A stretch of DNA of 64,000 bases from Nothobranchius furzeri (Eukaryota > Chordata > Actinopteri > Cyprinodontiformes > Nothobranchiidae): NCBI RefSeq assembly GCF_043380555.1, contig NC_091747.1, positions 75,831,504 through 75,895,503 on the forward strand, given 5' to 3'. The translations under genes and the position numbers were made by a program. Positions 24,809 to 37,318 of this stretch are shown here, piece by piece; position 1 is the first letter of the stretch; each line of letters opens with the position of its first letter. The notes under the pieces are model-generated. The model was not told the origin of the DNA, did not search any database, and saw only the letters and a program-made list of their open reading frames with translations.

Positions 24809-25505
24809 TTCTCCAGGTCAGGGGTGAGTTCCCGCCCCAAGCGGAGGAGTTTAAGCGTCTCGTGGTCTTGTTCACGAGTGAGGAGAAGCTGGATCGGGAG
24901 GTCGATAGGTGGACTAGTGCTGCATCTGCAGTGATGCGGGTGTTGCAACCGTCTATGCAGTGGCGTGTCCAGATCTTTTAAAATGGGGTGGCCCAGGTGA
25001 GGCACAACTTTGTGCATGGGTGGCACCAATGGTTATAGGATTTTTTTGTTTTACCCCCAAGCCTTTAATGGACAATGAAAAGCCTACTTAAAGGTAATTT
25101 AGTGTGGTGACACCTGGGGTGGCCAATCAGATTCCCAGGGTGGCATGTGCTACCACAGGCCACTCCCTGGACACACCCCTGCGTCTATGGTGAAGAGGAA
25201 GCTGAGTCAGAAGGCAAAGCTCTAGAATTACTGGTCCATCTATGTTCCTACCCTCACCTGTGGTCATGAGCTTTGGATAGTGACCGAAAGAACGAGATCG
25301 CAGATACGAGCAGCCAAAATCGGGTTTGTCTGCAGGGGTTTGGAGTAGATCCACTGCTCCTTCACAACAAGAGGAGCCAGTTTGCCGTGGCTCAAGCATT
25401 TGGTTAGAATGCCTCTAGAACGTCTCCTTGGTGAGATGTGCCTGGCACGTCCAACCAGGAGAAGAGGTAGAGGAAGACCCAAGTTACATTGGAGGGACAA
25501 TGGCC
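24809..25505 (+). mobile_element. RTE-like LINE ORF fragment, split by a hAT MITE
   Basis: In broken frames the sequence encodes the typical end of an RTE-type reverse transcriptase: an EEFKRLVVLFTSE-like block, a PTLTCGHELW-like block, ERTRSQIRAAK, then HLVRMPLERLLGEMCLARPT and RGRGRPKLHWRD. A 224-bp element interrupts it at 24958-25181. A related, more deleted copy lies at 56598-57145. Confidence 0.7.
24958..25181. mobile_element. hAT MITE, 224 bp, nested in LINE
   Basis: Terminal inverted repeats are CAGTGGCGTGTCCAG and, in reverse from the right end, CAGGGGTGTGTCCAG. They are flanked by a perfect 8-bp direct repeat CGTCTATG at 24950-24957 and 25182-25189. Removing the element and one repeat rejoins the LINE frame region. 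Confidence 0.9.
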
Positions 25506-25770
25506 CTGTCCCACTACTAGCATTTCCACCCTTATGTCCCTCAATTGCGCATTCCCGTCCAGGGGAGCGAGTGCGTAGCGTGTCCCAGTTATCAAAAGCG
25601 GACCTTGGCCGCATTGATGTGGAATTTGGCAACAGGTATTTCCCACAGTCCTTTGCTACGTGGAAATTTTGAAGGTAGAGCAATAGTGCATATGACCTTT
25701 CTGAAAATATGTATTTTCAAGTATTAATATAAAAAAGTCCACATTTTATTATTGTGTGCATATATAATCC
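25506..25770. mobile_element. Truncated end of a DNA transposon (unclassified)
   Basis: GGCCCTGTCCCACTACTAGC followed by a GCGCATTCCCGTCCAGGGGA segment resembles the left end of a common fish DNA transposon. No matching right end was found. Confidence 0.3.
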
Positions 25771-26182
25771 TTCACAGAATGTAGTTAAAAGTCTTGAGCT
25801 TGCCCAAAATGCTGCAGCTAGAGTCCTGATGAGAATTTTAAAGAGAGATCATATCTCTCCTGTCTTAGCTTCCCTACATTGGCTGCCAGTTAAATTCAGA
25901 ATAGATTTAAGAGCTTCCTTCTCACATGTAAAGCTCTTAATCAAGCTCCATCAAACACCAGTGACCTGATTGTTCCATATGTTCCTAACCGAGCACTTGG
26001 CTCTCAGACTGCAGGTTTACTGGTGGTTCCCAGAATATCTAAAAATAGTATGGGAGGCAGATCTTTTAGCCATCAGGCTCCTCTCTTGTGGAACCAGCTC
26101 CCAGCTTTAGTCCGCGAGGCAGACACCTTGTCTACTTTTAAGACTAGGCTTAAAACAGTTTTATTTGATATGACATAGGCCC

Positions 26183-26811
26183 TGTTGTGGGTAATGTACT
26201 TCACCCAGGACATGAAGAATCACACAAGAGGTAAGTTAAAAAATACAAATGTTTTATTTTAAGGTGAACAGAAAAAAGAACTAGAACTAAGGGCACTGCT
26301 TCTGTGAACAGGAACAGGGTGGTACCGGAATCTATGAGGATATAAACAGAAGGTGAGCGAGGCCAGAGCCAGAGAACCAGGAGAATGTGAGTTTGTAACT
26401 AAAAGTTCTTACGGTCCAAAACCAGGATTAGAGCGGAGATGAACTGGAAGAGGTTGGAACTGGTGAGATGGTTCTGGGCGTGGGCAGGCGGGCAGGTGTG
26501 GAGAAAGGAGGCCAGAGGATCCTTGTGTGACGAGACATGTGACAACTCCAGGCAAGGTAGGTGGTGCAGAACAAGATACAGAACAGGAGACACAAAACTT
26601 CATTAGATCAGGATCAAAGGAACAAAGGCGGATTCAAGGCTAGATGCTACCCATGTGAGAGTATCAACCGGCACTAGGGTTGAGTCACGCCACTCCTTAA
26701 ATCCACTGCACCTCCAATTAGTGGAATTCCCAAAAGCTGAGATGACCGCCGCGCCCTCCTGCAAACACAGAGAGGACACACCTCACCAGTAGATGGAGGC
26801 AAACCGTGACA
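26183..26811 (-). mobile_element. Solo LTR, 629 bp, nested in LINE
   Basis: The ends are TGTTG and TGACA on the + strand (TGTCA...CAACA on the - strand). A - strand AATAAA at 26258-26253 is placed as in an LTR R region. The flanks GCCC and GCCT nearly match, so the target duplication is degraded. It belongs to a family different from 19700-20448. Confidence 0.55.
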
Positions 26812-27356
26812 GCCTATGATTAAATTCTGATGTTTGCCCAGATCTGGACAAGTGGGGGAGTAGAGGGAGGTGGAGAATACAGTCGGTAAAGACGGCTCTC
26901 CCTTGCCCTGCCTCCAACATGCCTCCATCTAAATAGGATAGATTATCCAGTTATCTCTGTAGTTATGCTGCTATAGGCTTAGACTGCTGGAGGACACACT
27001 GACCACTTTTCACACTTTACTACTTTCTTCTACAATCTGCTCTTTAACTTTATTTTTTCCTGCTATTTCAGCTGTTAACTTTATTTTCTCTCTAAGTGTT
27101 TTTCTCCCCAGAAGAAGCTACATTGATGTTCTGCTGAGCTGTGGTAGCCTCATGGAGGGGGCTATCGTCTAGCACACTGCTGCTAACCACGTAACCATTC
27201 TCCCTCTCCTGATAATAACTTTTTACTTTCCTTGACGTTGGATGTGCTACTGCTAGTTTACTCGTACACTAGGATAAATACAATAAAGTTTATCCCTCAC
27301 CAAATAGAATATTTACTAAGAAATCACAATGTAACCATAGAAACATTACTTGGTAT

Positions 27357-27484
<128 letters not shown>

Positions 27485-27764
27485 GCTCTGTCTTCTGGAC
27501 CCCCAGTGAGTGGTGGCAGATGGTAATGGCGGCCAGGATCCTCTGGAGGTTTCTTTCTGTTAAAAGGGAGTTTTCCTCTCCACTGTCGCTATATGCTTGC
27601 TTAGTATGACGATTGCTGTAATGCAATTTGCTGGGTTCCTTATATAGGAAACTTTTTACTGATTGGCTTGATAAACTGGCCTGTGTTGGAATGTTTACTG
27701 TGTGACTTGAGACGACTCTTGTCGTGATTTGGCGCTGTATAAATAAACTTGAATTGAATGGAAT

Positions 27765-28754
27765 ATGATTACAACCACACGTTGCTCTGTAGGAAACATG
27801 CATTACATGTTTGTCCATACGTTGTTAACTGATAATGTGGCTGGTTTGTATTTTTGGACACAAACAAACCACTCCCCAGTCATTTGCATGCACTTGAGTG
27901 GTTCCAGAGGGGCGTAGCCAGGTTGGAGAATGGCAGGTACGCCTATTTTAAATTATTTATGAGTTTTATTGTAAATATTCATTTGGATTTCTCCTGCAAC
28001 CCTTCAAAGTAAACCAAACACATTCAAGTTTTTCTAACATTCCTGTCATCAACTCCAACCTTTAATCTGCTAATAGAAGCCTGTAGACCGCAGACATAGA
28101 GCTCTCTATTCATTTACTACAGATTATTTTAGTATTGAACGGTCTGACGTTGGAGCCAATGTTCAGAGACATTGATTCCCAGGAAGATTAACGCTTATCT
28201 TAATTGTTTTCGTCTTGCAAATAATCTTTATTGATTGATTTCTCCGAGCTGACCTGAACAAGTGTTCACAAGTGTCTGTGTTCTCTGCAACATGTGACGT
28301 GTTTGACGTGGGGGATTTCCACATACATGTTGCATTCTCTGTTGAAACGCACATGCTCAGTCTGAAAACAAAAGAAAGTGGACGGTCTAAACAAGCCATC
28401 CTTTCATTTTCTGCTCTCTTCCTGTGTCCTGGTGCGACTCTGAGGCTAAACTCGCTGACAGCCAACCATCTAAGAGGATTGAGACTCCTCTAAATGGGTC
28501 AAGGAAGACAAACATAGTAGCTGTTTCTTTCTCAGTCAAATGTTTTCATTTAAAGTTCTCCACTTTCATTCTTTCAATTAATGCTCACAAAAAAAACTTT
28601 CAGATGCTTTATTCGTTTTCTTGTGTAATTTTGTGCGCGGTAAAGGTTTCCTCCTCTCTTAATGCCAGCACTCCCAACGTTTAAAATCCCCAGAGCATAA
28701 TTAATGCATGTCAGACAAAATACGTAGTGAGAATCCATATAGATTCCGTATAGA
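27765..28754. other. Intergenic, nothing recognised
   Basis: No coding exon or identifiable repeat on either strand. Confidence 0.35.
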
Positions 28755-29330
<576 letters not shown>

Positions 29331-29520
29331 CTTCAGCGAGCCGGACAAAAGAACCCTTCTCCATTTTCAGGAACCAACAGAGTACCTGAGCTGGAACAGG
29401 TACTTGGCAAGGTCCGGTAGAGTCGCTGAGCAGGACCTGTGGCTACTTCACGCTGACTGGTTGTAACTCAGTAGGGAATGACTTTTGCGGACATCACCAA
29501 ACAACTAACATTTGTAAAAT
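29331..29520. repeat. 190-bp duplicated module, copy 1
   Basis: It starts CTTCAGCGAGCCGGACAAAA and ends AACATTTGTAAAAT. The other copy is at 32582-32771 and differs at only about two positions by eye. Both copies directly follow an L2-like LINE tail. I do not recognise the family. Confidence 0.8.
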
Positions 29521-29685
29521 GATGCAATTTGCTGGGTTCCTTATATAGGAAACATTATTTCTGATTGGCTTAATGAACTGACCTGAATTGGAATGTTTAT
29601 TATGTGAAGTGCCTTGAGACGACTCTTGTCGTGATTTGGCGCTATATAAATAAACTTGAATTGAATTGAATTGAATAAATCACAA
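29521..29685 (+). mobile_element. L2-like LINE terminal 3' fragment
   Basis: It carries only the last 165 bp of the LINE 3'UTR, from GATGCAATTTGCTGGGTTCC to the tail TTGAATTGAATTGAATTGAA. Confidence 0.75.
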
Positions 29686-29981
29686 GACGACGTAACAACA
29701 ATGTGCAGATCCCACATGTGAAATCAGATGTTAGTTCTTCTGAATGTTTAATAAAAATGTATATATAATAAAAATGTCATGTATATTGACAAAGAAGAAA
29801 CATACGTACGTACATGTGTGTGTGTGTGCGTGTCATAGATAATTAACTGCAAACTTTATTTTCAACAGGTTTTTTTTGTATTTTTCTTCAGTCATCAGCG
29901 TTGCACGTGTAAGTTGTAAAAGATGTGTGAGACATGAAGGCTTAGAGAAGAAGCTGAACCTCAGAGCCTGAGGATTACTCA

Positions 29982-29989
<8 letters not shown>

Positions 29990-30075
<86 letters not shown>
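29990..30075. repeat. (CA)n microsatellite
   Basis: About 80 bp of (CA)n, preceded by a short CTCTCTCT stretch. Confidence 0.95.
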
Positions 30076-30077
<2 letters not shown>

Positions 30078-30193
30078 GGTTGTGATAACAAGGTTAGAAG
30101 CTGTGGAATTGGTGGATTACAGATAAACAGATAACCTGGCTACGATCCAATCAACAGTGATCTGCTCACCTCGGGGTGCATCACTGATCTCAC

Positions 30194-30400
30194 TGTCACA
30201 TTGAGAGCAGGAGGTTTGGACCCAAAATGCAGAACCCAGAACAACTCAGGCAAGAGCGGTTGAATAAATGAGAAAATCCTTTCATTAGGATGATGAGTGA
30301 ATCTCCAACAAGGCAGAACGCCAAGCTTAAAGTTGAGTAAAAGAGACTGACTAAATAAAAACTCATTTATGAGCAGGAACCTAGATTTTGTCGAGTGGAA

Positions 30401-30431
<31 letters not shown>

Positions 30432-30454
30432 CTACAAGGACACAGAACATGACA
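30194..30454 (-). mobile_element. LTR fragment or internally deleted solo LTR, 261 bp, with poly-G
   Basis: The ends are TGTCA and TGACA, with a 5-bp flanking repeat CTCAC on each side. Its left part matches the GGTTTGGACCCAAAATGCAG segment of the elements at 19700 and 47574. A 30-bp G-run at 30402-30431 replaces the expected middle. Confidence 0.6.
30402..30431. repeat. Poly-G tract
   Basis: Thirty consecutive G, inside the LTR-like element. It could form G-quadruplex structures, or it could be an assembly or sequencing artefact at a collapsed region. Confidence 0.8.
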
Positions 30455-31608
30455 CTCACAGCTAAATTAGGTCTGGATGTAAACTGTCAACGTGAAGCTA
30501 ACGTTAGCTACAATTCTACAAAATTAAAGTTTCCCCTGATTTTTTTGTAAAATTCAATGTGTGAAGGATTTCCACTCCATGTTCAATAAAACAGAACTGT
30601 GTCTGCTTGTTGGTTTGTTGAGCAAAATTGTGATTAAAATAAAGTTGCAACTAAAATTTCACAATAAGATGTACTGAACACATAATTTAGGAAACAGCTG
30701 TTGAATCAGAACTCTGATGAGACGTTAATCATTTCAAGACAAGATGCAAACGTATAATTCAGCTTTAACTTTGATGCATTTTTTTTCTTCTGAAATGACA
30801 GTTTCCACCTCCATTTCCATCTGATTCATGTGTTCACACACACGCCTGATCTCCACACATGCTGCAGCTCCTGGACCTAACAGCAGACGTACACAACAAC
30901 AAAACGCCTTCTTCTGTCTTCTGATCACGTGACCTGTTCTTCGCCTGGGCTCTAAAGGAGTGATGACAGAATGGGGACACCGGGCTCTTGCTGAGTTTGT
31001 GAAGCCTTTTAATCTTTAGTTTATTTTCAGTCCTGCTACTGTCTCAAATGCTTATTATTTTGTTGCTGAATCATCCTAATTACAGAATGTAGGAGTTTCT
31101 TTTGATTCATTTATTATCATCATTTAACAGCATTTTAGAGACACTAGAAACATGAACTCATTAAAGTCATTAGTAAACGCTTAAGTCACCCTATAAACAG
31201 AAGCGGTCACGAGGCTCACAGCTTCAGGGGAGAAGCTGCTCCTCAGCCTTGCTATCGGGACAACATGGCTGCTCCATCTTCTGACTGAAGGAAGGAAGGT
31301 GAATAGTTCACTGGCTGACTACATTGTGCCCATCATTGTGTCATTTGCCCACATTCTGATGTAAATGTCTTTTAGAGCAGAAGAATGAGGAGGTCCAGCA
31401 CTCCCAGAACTTTTGAGCCTCCTTTGACCACCCCTTATAAAATGTTCTAGATCAGCCACTGCAGCATCTTCATAAAATGATTTCCAGGATGTCTTAAAGA
31501 ACAATCACATGTGAGTAGTGTGAACAGCAGGGGGCTCAGGACACATTCGTCTGTACAACATGGTGGAGGACCTTATAGGGTTGTTTCCAGTGGGGTAACT
31601 TCATCAGA
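30455..31608. other. Intergenic, no gene recognised
   Basis: No recognised exon. Sequence around 31190-31560 has the look of an old LINE fragment (for example CAGCAGGGGGCTCAGGACAC) but I cannot place it in a family. Confidence 0.3.
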
Positions 31609-31924
31609 ATTCAATTCAATTCAAGTTTATTTATACAGCGCCAAATCACGACAAGAGTCGTCTCAAGGCACTTCACATAATAAACATTCCAAATTCAGGA
31701 CAGTTCATTAAGCCAATCAGAGATAATGTTTCCTATATAAGGAACCCAGCAAATTGCATCAAGTCACTGACGAGTGTCAGTGACTATACAGCAATCCTCA
31801 TACTAAGCAAGCATGCAGCGACAGTGGAGAGGAAAACTCCCTTTTAACAGGAAGAAACCTCCAGAGAATCCTGGCTCAGTATAAGCAGCCATCCTCCACG
31901 ACTCACTGGGGATCGAGAAGACAG

Positions 31925-31991
<67 letters not shown>

Positions 31992-32122
31992 GCATGCACG
32001 CGCACACACACACACACACACACACAAAGACTAGTAATGTGTCTATAGTTATATTGTGATGTCTTAGTAAATATTCTATTTGGTGAAAGATAAACTTTAT
32101 TGTATTTATCCTAGTGGATCTA
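31609..32122 (-). mobile_element. L2-like LINE 3' end, left arm of an inverted pair
   Basis: The antisense 3'UTR begins with the tail complement AATTCAATTCAATTCAAG, contains (CA)n at about 31927-31986 and a second (CA)n to 32025, and ends at CTAGTGGATCTATAATTAA. Confidence 0.8.
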
Positions 32123-32149
32123 TAATTAAACGGAACTTTGCAGCATGTG

Positions 32150-32169
32150 CGTGTGTCTCCACTTGTGCA

Positions 32170-32216
<47 letters not shown>

Positions 32217-32580
32217 GCGTGCGTGTGTGTGCATGCGTGCGTGTGTGTGTGTGTGTGTTTGTGTGTGTGTCTGCTCTGTCTTCTCCATCCCCAGTGAGTC
32301 GTGGAGGATGGCTGCTTATACTGAGCCAGGATTCTCTGGAGGTTTCTTCCTGTTAAAAGGGAGTTTTCCTCTCCACTGTCGCTTTGTGCTTGCTTAGTAT
32401 GAGGATTGCTGTATAGTCACTGACACTAGTCAGTGACTTGATGCAATTTGCTGGGTTCCTTATATAGGAAACATTTTTTCTGATTGGCTTAATGAACTGA
32501 CCTGAATTGGAATGTTTATGTGAAGTGCCTTGAGACGCCTCTTTCCGTGATTTGGCGCTTTATAAATAAACTTGAATTGA
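32150..32580 (+). mobile_element. L2-like LINE 3' end, right arm of an inverted pair
   Basis: Sense 3'UTR starting in (GT)n at about 32174-32271, with the same block as the left arm in opposite orientation, and ending in AACTTGAATTGAA. The GACACTAGTCAGTGACTTGA segment is shared with the left arm but missing from the 28755 copy. Confidence 0.8.
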
Positions 32581-32581
32581 A

Positions 32582-32771
32582 CTTCAGCGAGCCGGACAAA
32601 AGAACCCTTCTCCATTTTCAGGAACCAACGGAGTACCTGAGCTGGAACAGGTACTTGGCAAGGTCCGGTAGAGTCGCTGAGCAGGACCTGTGGCTACTTC
32701 ACGCTGACTGGTTGTAACTCAGTAGGGAATGACTTTGGCGGACATCACCAAACAACTAACATTTGTAAAAT
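32582..32771. repeat. 190-bp duplicated module, copy 2
   Basis: Nearly identical to 29331-29520, including the junction with the preceding LINE tail. The sequence following it differs, so the duplication boundary is at or close to its right end. Confidence 0.8.
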
Positions 32772-33614
32772 TAGAAAAAGCAGAATGGAAGGAGAAGGAA
32801 ATAAGCAGCATTGATGCTGATTTTATTTCAGTGTCATTTCCCCTCCTAGGAATGTTGTAAAACTCTGAAAGCAAGGCTTATATCTCCAGAGACCGTATTC
32901 TGTCCATCAGGAAGCCCAGAATCCTGGAGGTCCACATAGTCCAACTGTAGTTTGGACTTCATGACGGGAAACTTGATAGCTGCAACAACAGTTCACTTAA
33001 AGGATAAAATACTTCATGTTGCTTGTTTTTACAAAAAAAAAAGGATTAACTGTCTAAAAAGGTTTTTTATATTCTTGAAAATTAGTTTTTGCAGTGTACA
33101 AGCCCGTCTTCGTTTATCTGTGGCACCAAAATGAGTCCGTCTCTGTAATTTCACCCTGGACAGTGCCCTCTGTGGACCTGTTTAACATTTATCACAAGTC
33201 CAAAATGTCTGATTTATTTCAGTCCTTCCTGTTCTCCATCGCTTCCTTTTTAACCGTCTAGCATGCTTCTGTGTGTGGAATGTTATAAACACCAACTTTA
33301 CTGCTTACGGGTCAGCCTTCTTATAGCTCAACACTGTCTGCCGCCGTCAACAGGAATTTCTAAAACAGTCTCGTATGTGGCGCCAAAGACACACGCAGGG
33401 AAACGGGAAAACTGATGCGAGATTTTAACTTTGCAGGATTTTGTCATTAAAGTTTAACATTAATTTTTTTTTACTCATGCAGTTTGCCATTGAGTTATCA
33501 GGAAAACATGATTTATGAACAAAAAAGAACAGTTTGTGGGTCATCAGTGGTAAAATAAAATAAAATTATTTTTAATTATAAATCATTCACTTCACACTGA
33601 GATGTAACGATTGA
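32772..33614. other. Intergenic, nothing recognised
   Basis: No coding exon or repeat family recognised. Confidence 0.35.
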
Positions 33615-33622
33615 GTGTCTTT

Positions 33623-34198
33623 TAGTGATGGGAATTCGGGTTCTTTTTAGAGAGCCGGTTCTTTTGGCTCAGCTCACCAAAAAGAGCCGGCTCTTTCGGC
33701 TCCCAAGTGGCTCCTCAGATTTTCTGTTGCGTAGAGTACATTTATAACCAAAATAATGCAAAACTATATGTAAAATGATTTATTAATGTAAAAAAAGCAA
33801 TATATCAAATATTGATCATTTCTATGGATTTAATAACTGAACACTTTAAGAAATCTCCACTTTCCGACTGTTGGTGCTTATTTTCTCACCGTCTTCGTCG
33901 CGCTCTCCTCCCTCTCGCTCGCCCTTTTCCTCCTCCTCATTCCCTCTCGTCTCCCTCCTCCCACATGTGCTCTGCTGTGTGTCTGAGTCTGATCCTCCCT
34001 CTTCCCTGCCCCTACTGCTCTGTGTGTGGACAGTCTGGACACACAGTTACACATGTTGACCAATCGCCTGTAGCTTTCACCAAAGCAGGGGGGGAGGGGG
34101 GAGGGGAGGGGACGGCTCCCAATGACGAGCCGGCTCCCGTCGTTCTCTTCAAAGAGCCGGCTCTTAGAGCCGGTTCGTTCGCCACCGACACATCACTA
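33623..34198. mobile_element. hAT MITE, 576 bp
   Basis: The ends are TAGTGATG and CATCACTA. Subterminal repeats of AGAGCCGGCTCTT type run in both directions. A perfect 8-bp direct repeat GTGTCTTT flanks it at 33615-33622 and 34199-34206. The pyrimidine-rich interior gives a 152-codon spurious open frame on the + strand. Confidence 0.9.
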
Positions 34199-34206
34199 GT
34201 GTCTTT

Positions 34207-35399
34207 CACTTGGAGGACACTGGAGACGCGTCCACTTTTGTTTAACTGCAGATTCAGATTCTTCTCATGATGTTCCGCCCAAATGTAACAAGGTCATTTT
34301 TAGAAAAAAAATGATTTTATCGTTTTACATACACGTTTGATGTGTTTTATACTTTTTCAGCCTTTTCGATGAAGTTTTTGGTTGATTTAGAAAATCTACA
34401 CAGAAATATGAATTGTGAATAAAATAAAAAGAGAAGTTTGTTGTGATGAGATTTTGAGAACATGATAAAAGATCATCAGCCACGCTGCTGACTGTGGGCT
34501 TTGGATTACTCCTCAAACTAAAAAACAACTACCTTTAAACGTCAAACTGAACTAATAACCAATGAGAAAGCTGAGGTGACTCACATCTATATGGAGTGAA
34601 TGTTTTTTAATCATTCAGTGAAAAATGGCTTCACATCCTAGTGTGGTTCTATTTCTGGTTATCTGATCTAATTATTAAATTTAAAAGGAGAATTTAGGAA
34701 AACCCAAGTTCTTAGATTCAGCGTTTATCCACTTTAGAACAACGGTTGCATTTCAGTGACACAAAATAGAAATTTTATTGGATTTTGTGTAACTTACAGG
34801 ACATTTTAAGCAGGTTTAAATAACTTTTTATCTAGTTTAGAATAAAAACAATGGTAAAAATCCACATTGATTATTAGCTTTATTTTGAAAGCAGTTTTGG
34901 TATCAGCCTGGTTCTTTTCATTGAAGTAACTCAGAACATGTGATTTTATTTTGGGTCGGTAACACTTTAGAAAATCTTCTTCCTTTATCTTTGTGTTTTG
35001 TGCAGTTAATACAGAAACACGTCTGCACCAAATGGTTTTGTTAAATGATCCTTGTCCCATTTCCACACGGATCATTATCATTTTAGATAAATTAGCATTT
35101 CATTGTGTTTATTTCTCAATACAAATGTTTACTTATTTATTTTTTTCTTGCACCAAGTACCACAGAAATGTCCTAATGTTGTGATTCTTGCACATATGGC
35201 AATAAAACCCTTCTGATTCTGATCAGAAGTTTAGTTTCTGAGGTTTTTCATGAAAGTTTATTTATTTATAATTGTGGCTATTGTGGGACTACATAATGTT
35301 GTGGAAATATTAACTTATTTTAACACAAAAAAAGCAGCAAATTTGTGAATGTTGATTTGTTTTTATGTTTTACTTGTTTGGTGCAGTAACAGGAGAATA

Positions 35400-35461
<62 letters not shown>

Positions 35462-35560
35462 CTTGTTACCATTATTAGATAATAATGAAAAAAGATGAAC
35501 GCTCTTGTCTATTTTTAACCGCTGGTAATGAATACGTGACTTTTGTTTCCATCATGTGGT
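34207..35560. other. Intergenic; LINE tail near 35150 and (TA)n
   Basis: AT-rich sequence. At about 35150-35225 a fragment reading TTCTTGCACATATGGCAATA ending in TTCTGATTCTGATCAG resembles a Rex1-like LINE 3' tail. A (TA)n tract occupies about 35403-35457. No exon was recognised. Confidence 0.4.
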
Positions 35561-35565
35561 GAAAC

Positions 35566-35573
35566 TATAAAAG
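35566..35573 (+). promoter_or_regulatory. erp27: Candidate TATA box of erp27
   Basis: TATAAAAG lies 413 bp upstream of the erp27 start codon. If used, it predicts a 5'UTR near 390 bp with no splicing seen; the distance makes this uncertain. Confidence 0.4.
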
Positions 35574-35817
35574 TGCAGGCCAGCTACCATCTAGTCCTTC
35601 TCTAGATGAAAAGAATTTAAATACTTTTATTTCCTTGCTGCTGCAGCCAGACAACACTTTTCATTGCCCGCATCAAACCACAGACACATGAATGTGTTGC
35701 TTCTGCAGCAGGAGGCATGAGGACATTTAGTCTCTGATCCTCAGACTGCAGTAAACGTGTCCCGTGTGGCCCAGTGACACGTAGTCCAACATCAGTTCCC
35801 CTCTAACTTATCAGGAT

Positions 35818-35833
35818 CACCTGGCTGATTCCC
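35818..35833 (+). promoter_or_regulatory. erp27: Candidate PTF1-type site (E-box plus TTCCC)
   Basis: CACCTG is followed after five bases by TTCCC. This is the spacing of the bipartite PTF1A/RBPJ site found in pancreatic acinar enhancers. It lies about 150 bp upstream of the erp27 ATG. Mammalian ERP27 is strongly expressed in pancreas, so the site fits the gene, but one motif match is weak evidence. Confidence 0.35.
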
Positions 35834-35985
35834 ACACAGCCCAGAGAGGTGGAAGCAGCTCCAGCCAGCTGCTGAGTGGAGACCATCCGACGGTTTGTGA
35901 ACAAACAGCCAAACATCTTTAGGGCTTTTCCTCTCCCTTACTGCTCTTTGATTCGTTTCCTCCACGTGAGCTGAACCATAGAAAC

Positions 35986-37234
35986 ATGCAGGTCACCCTG
36001 CTTTTAGCCTTCCTGCTGTCTTCAGTCGCTGCCACAGAGAAAGGTAAAGAATCAGTCTGACCTCCTGTTGTCTCTTATTCTTTAAACCATCACAACTCTG
36101 CCAACACCAAGAACAGTATTGTGTTGTTTATGAAATTACTGTTTGGGTTTTATTTCTCAGTTTAGTAAAAAAAATAATAATAATAATTGTAATTATGTCC
36201 GTTTCCAAATATTTCCCTAGAGAACAGATTTGGCATCCGGTCATAATCCAGTCTTTTTACACAGGTTAATAAAGACATATTTTTTTACCTAACATGTTCC
36301 GGCTAATGACTCTAGCCATCATCAGAGTTCGCAGGTGTTGGTGGCGAACTCTAACGATTTAAAATACATAAACATGTAAGGTAAAAACATATTTTTTACT
36401 AGCCTGTGAAAAAATAACTAAGTAATGGATTATGAAATTACACACAGGCCAAATGTACAAAAGAGGATAATCCAGTCTGACCTGAGTGAAAAGTGCTGAT
36501 ATTATAATTTTATTATTTAATGGGTGCGTTCTTGCCAACTTTTGTGGTCTCAGTTGTAATTTGGGCTTGTATATGTTGATGCATATTATTTCATTATATT
36601 CTTTAATCATCAAAGCTCATTTGAATATTTTTTACAAAGCAAGCAGCTGGCCAAATACAAGTTAGGCCATTGGTGAGTTTGAGTTGGAATAACAAAATAA
36701 CTGTGAAAGGAGAATTAAGGCAGTTGTGATTATATATATATATATTAGGGATGTGTATTTTTGAAATTCTGGCGATACGATACATATCACGATACAGGGG
36801 AGATGATACGATATATCACGATATATTGCGATACATTCAGTCAGATGTTACAAGCTATTTTTTTTACTGAATTTATTGTAAGAATGTTCAATAAACAGTC
36901 CAAACTGATACGTAACATGTTTAACATGAGGTATCTGAACCATGATGGAGGGATTTACATTTCAGTGGTGGAAACAAAACCCGCTGCACACTGCTGCCAA
37001 CTAGCGGGTGGCGATTGAATTGCGCAAAACGAAAAGAAAATACACAAATGTTTAAATGTAAATTCTTTCAGGAATTAGATACACGGCTTTTGAATATCGA
37101 TGTAATAATCGCAGGAAAAAATATCACGATATATTGCCATATCGATATTTCCGATACACGGCTTTTGAATATAGATATAATATTGCTGGGAAAAATATCA
37201 CGATATATTGCCATATCGATATTTTCTTACATCC

Positions 37235-37318
<84 letters not shown>

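Noticed and set aside
30402..30431. Functional G-quadruplex promoter element
   Set aside because: A plain poly-G run in a decayed LTR with no gene nearby; could equally be an assembly artefact.
31609..32580. CRISPR-like spaced repeats
   Set aside because: The repeats are an inverted LINE pair with dinucleotide tracts in a vertebrate genome; no regular spacer architecture.
33812..34270. 152-codon open frame
   Set aside because: Lies inside a hAT MITE with pyrimidine-rich sequence; resembles no protein.
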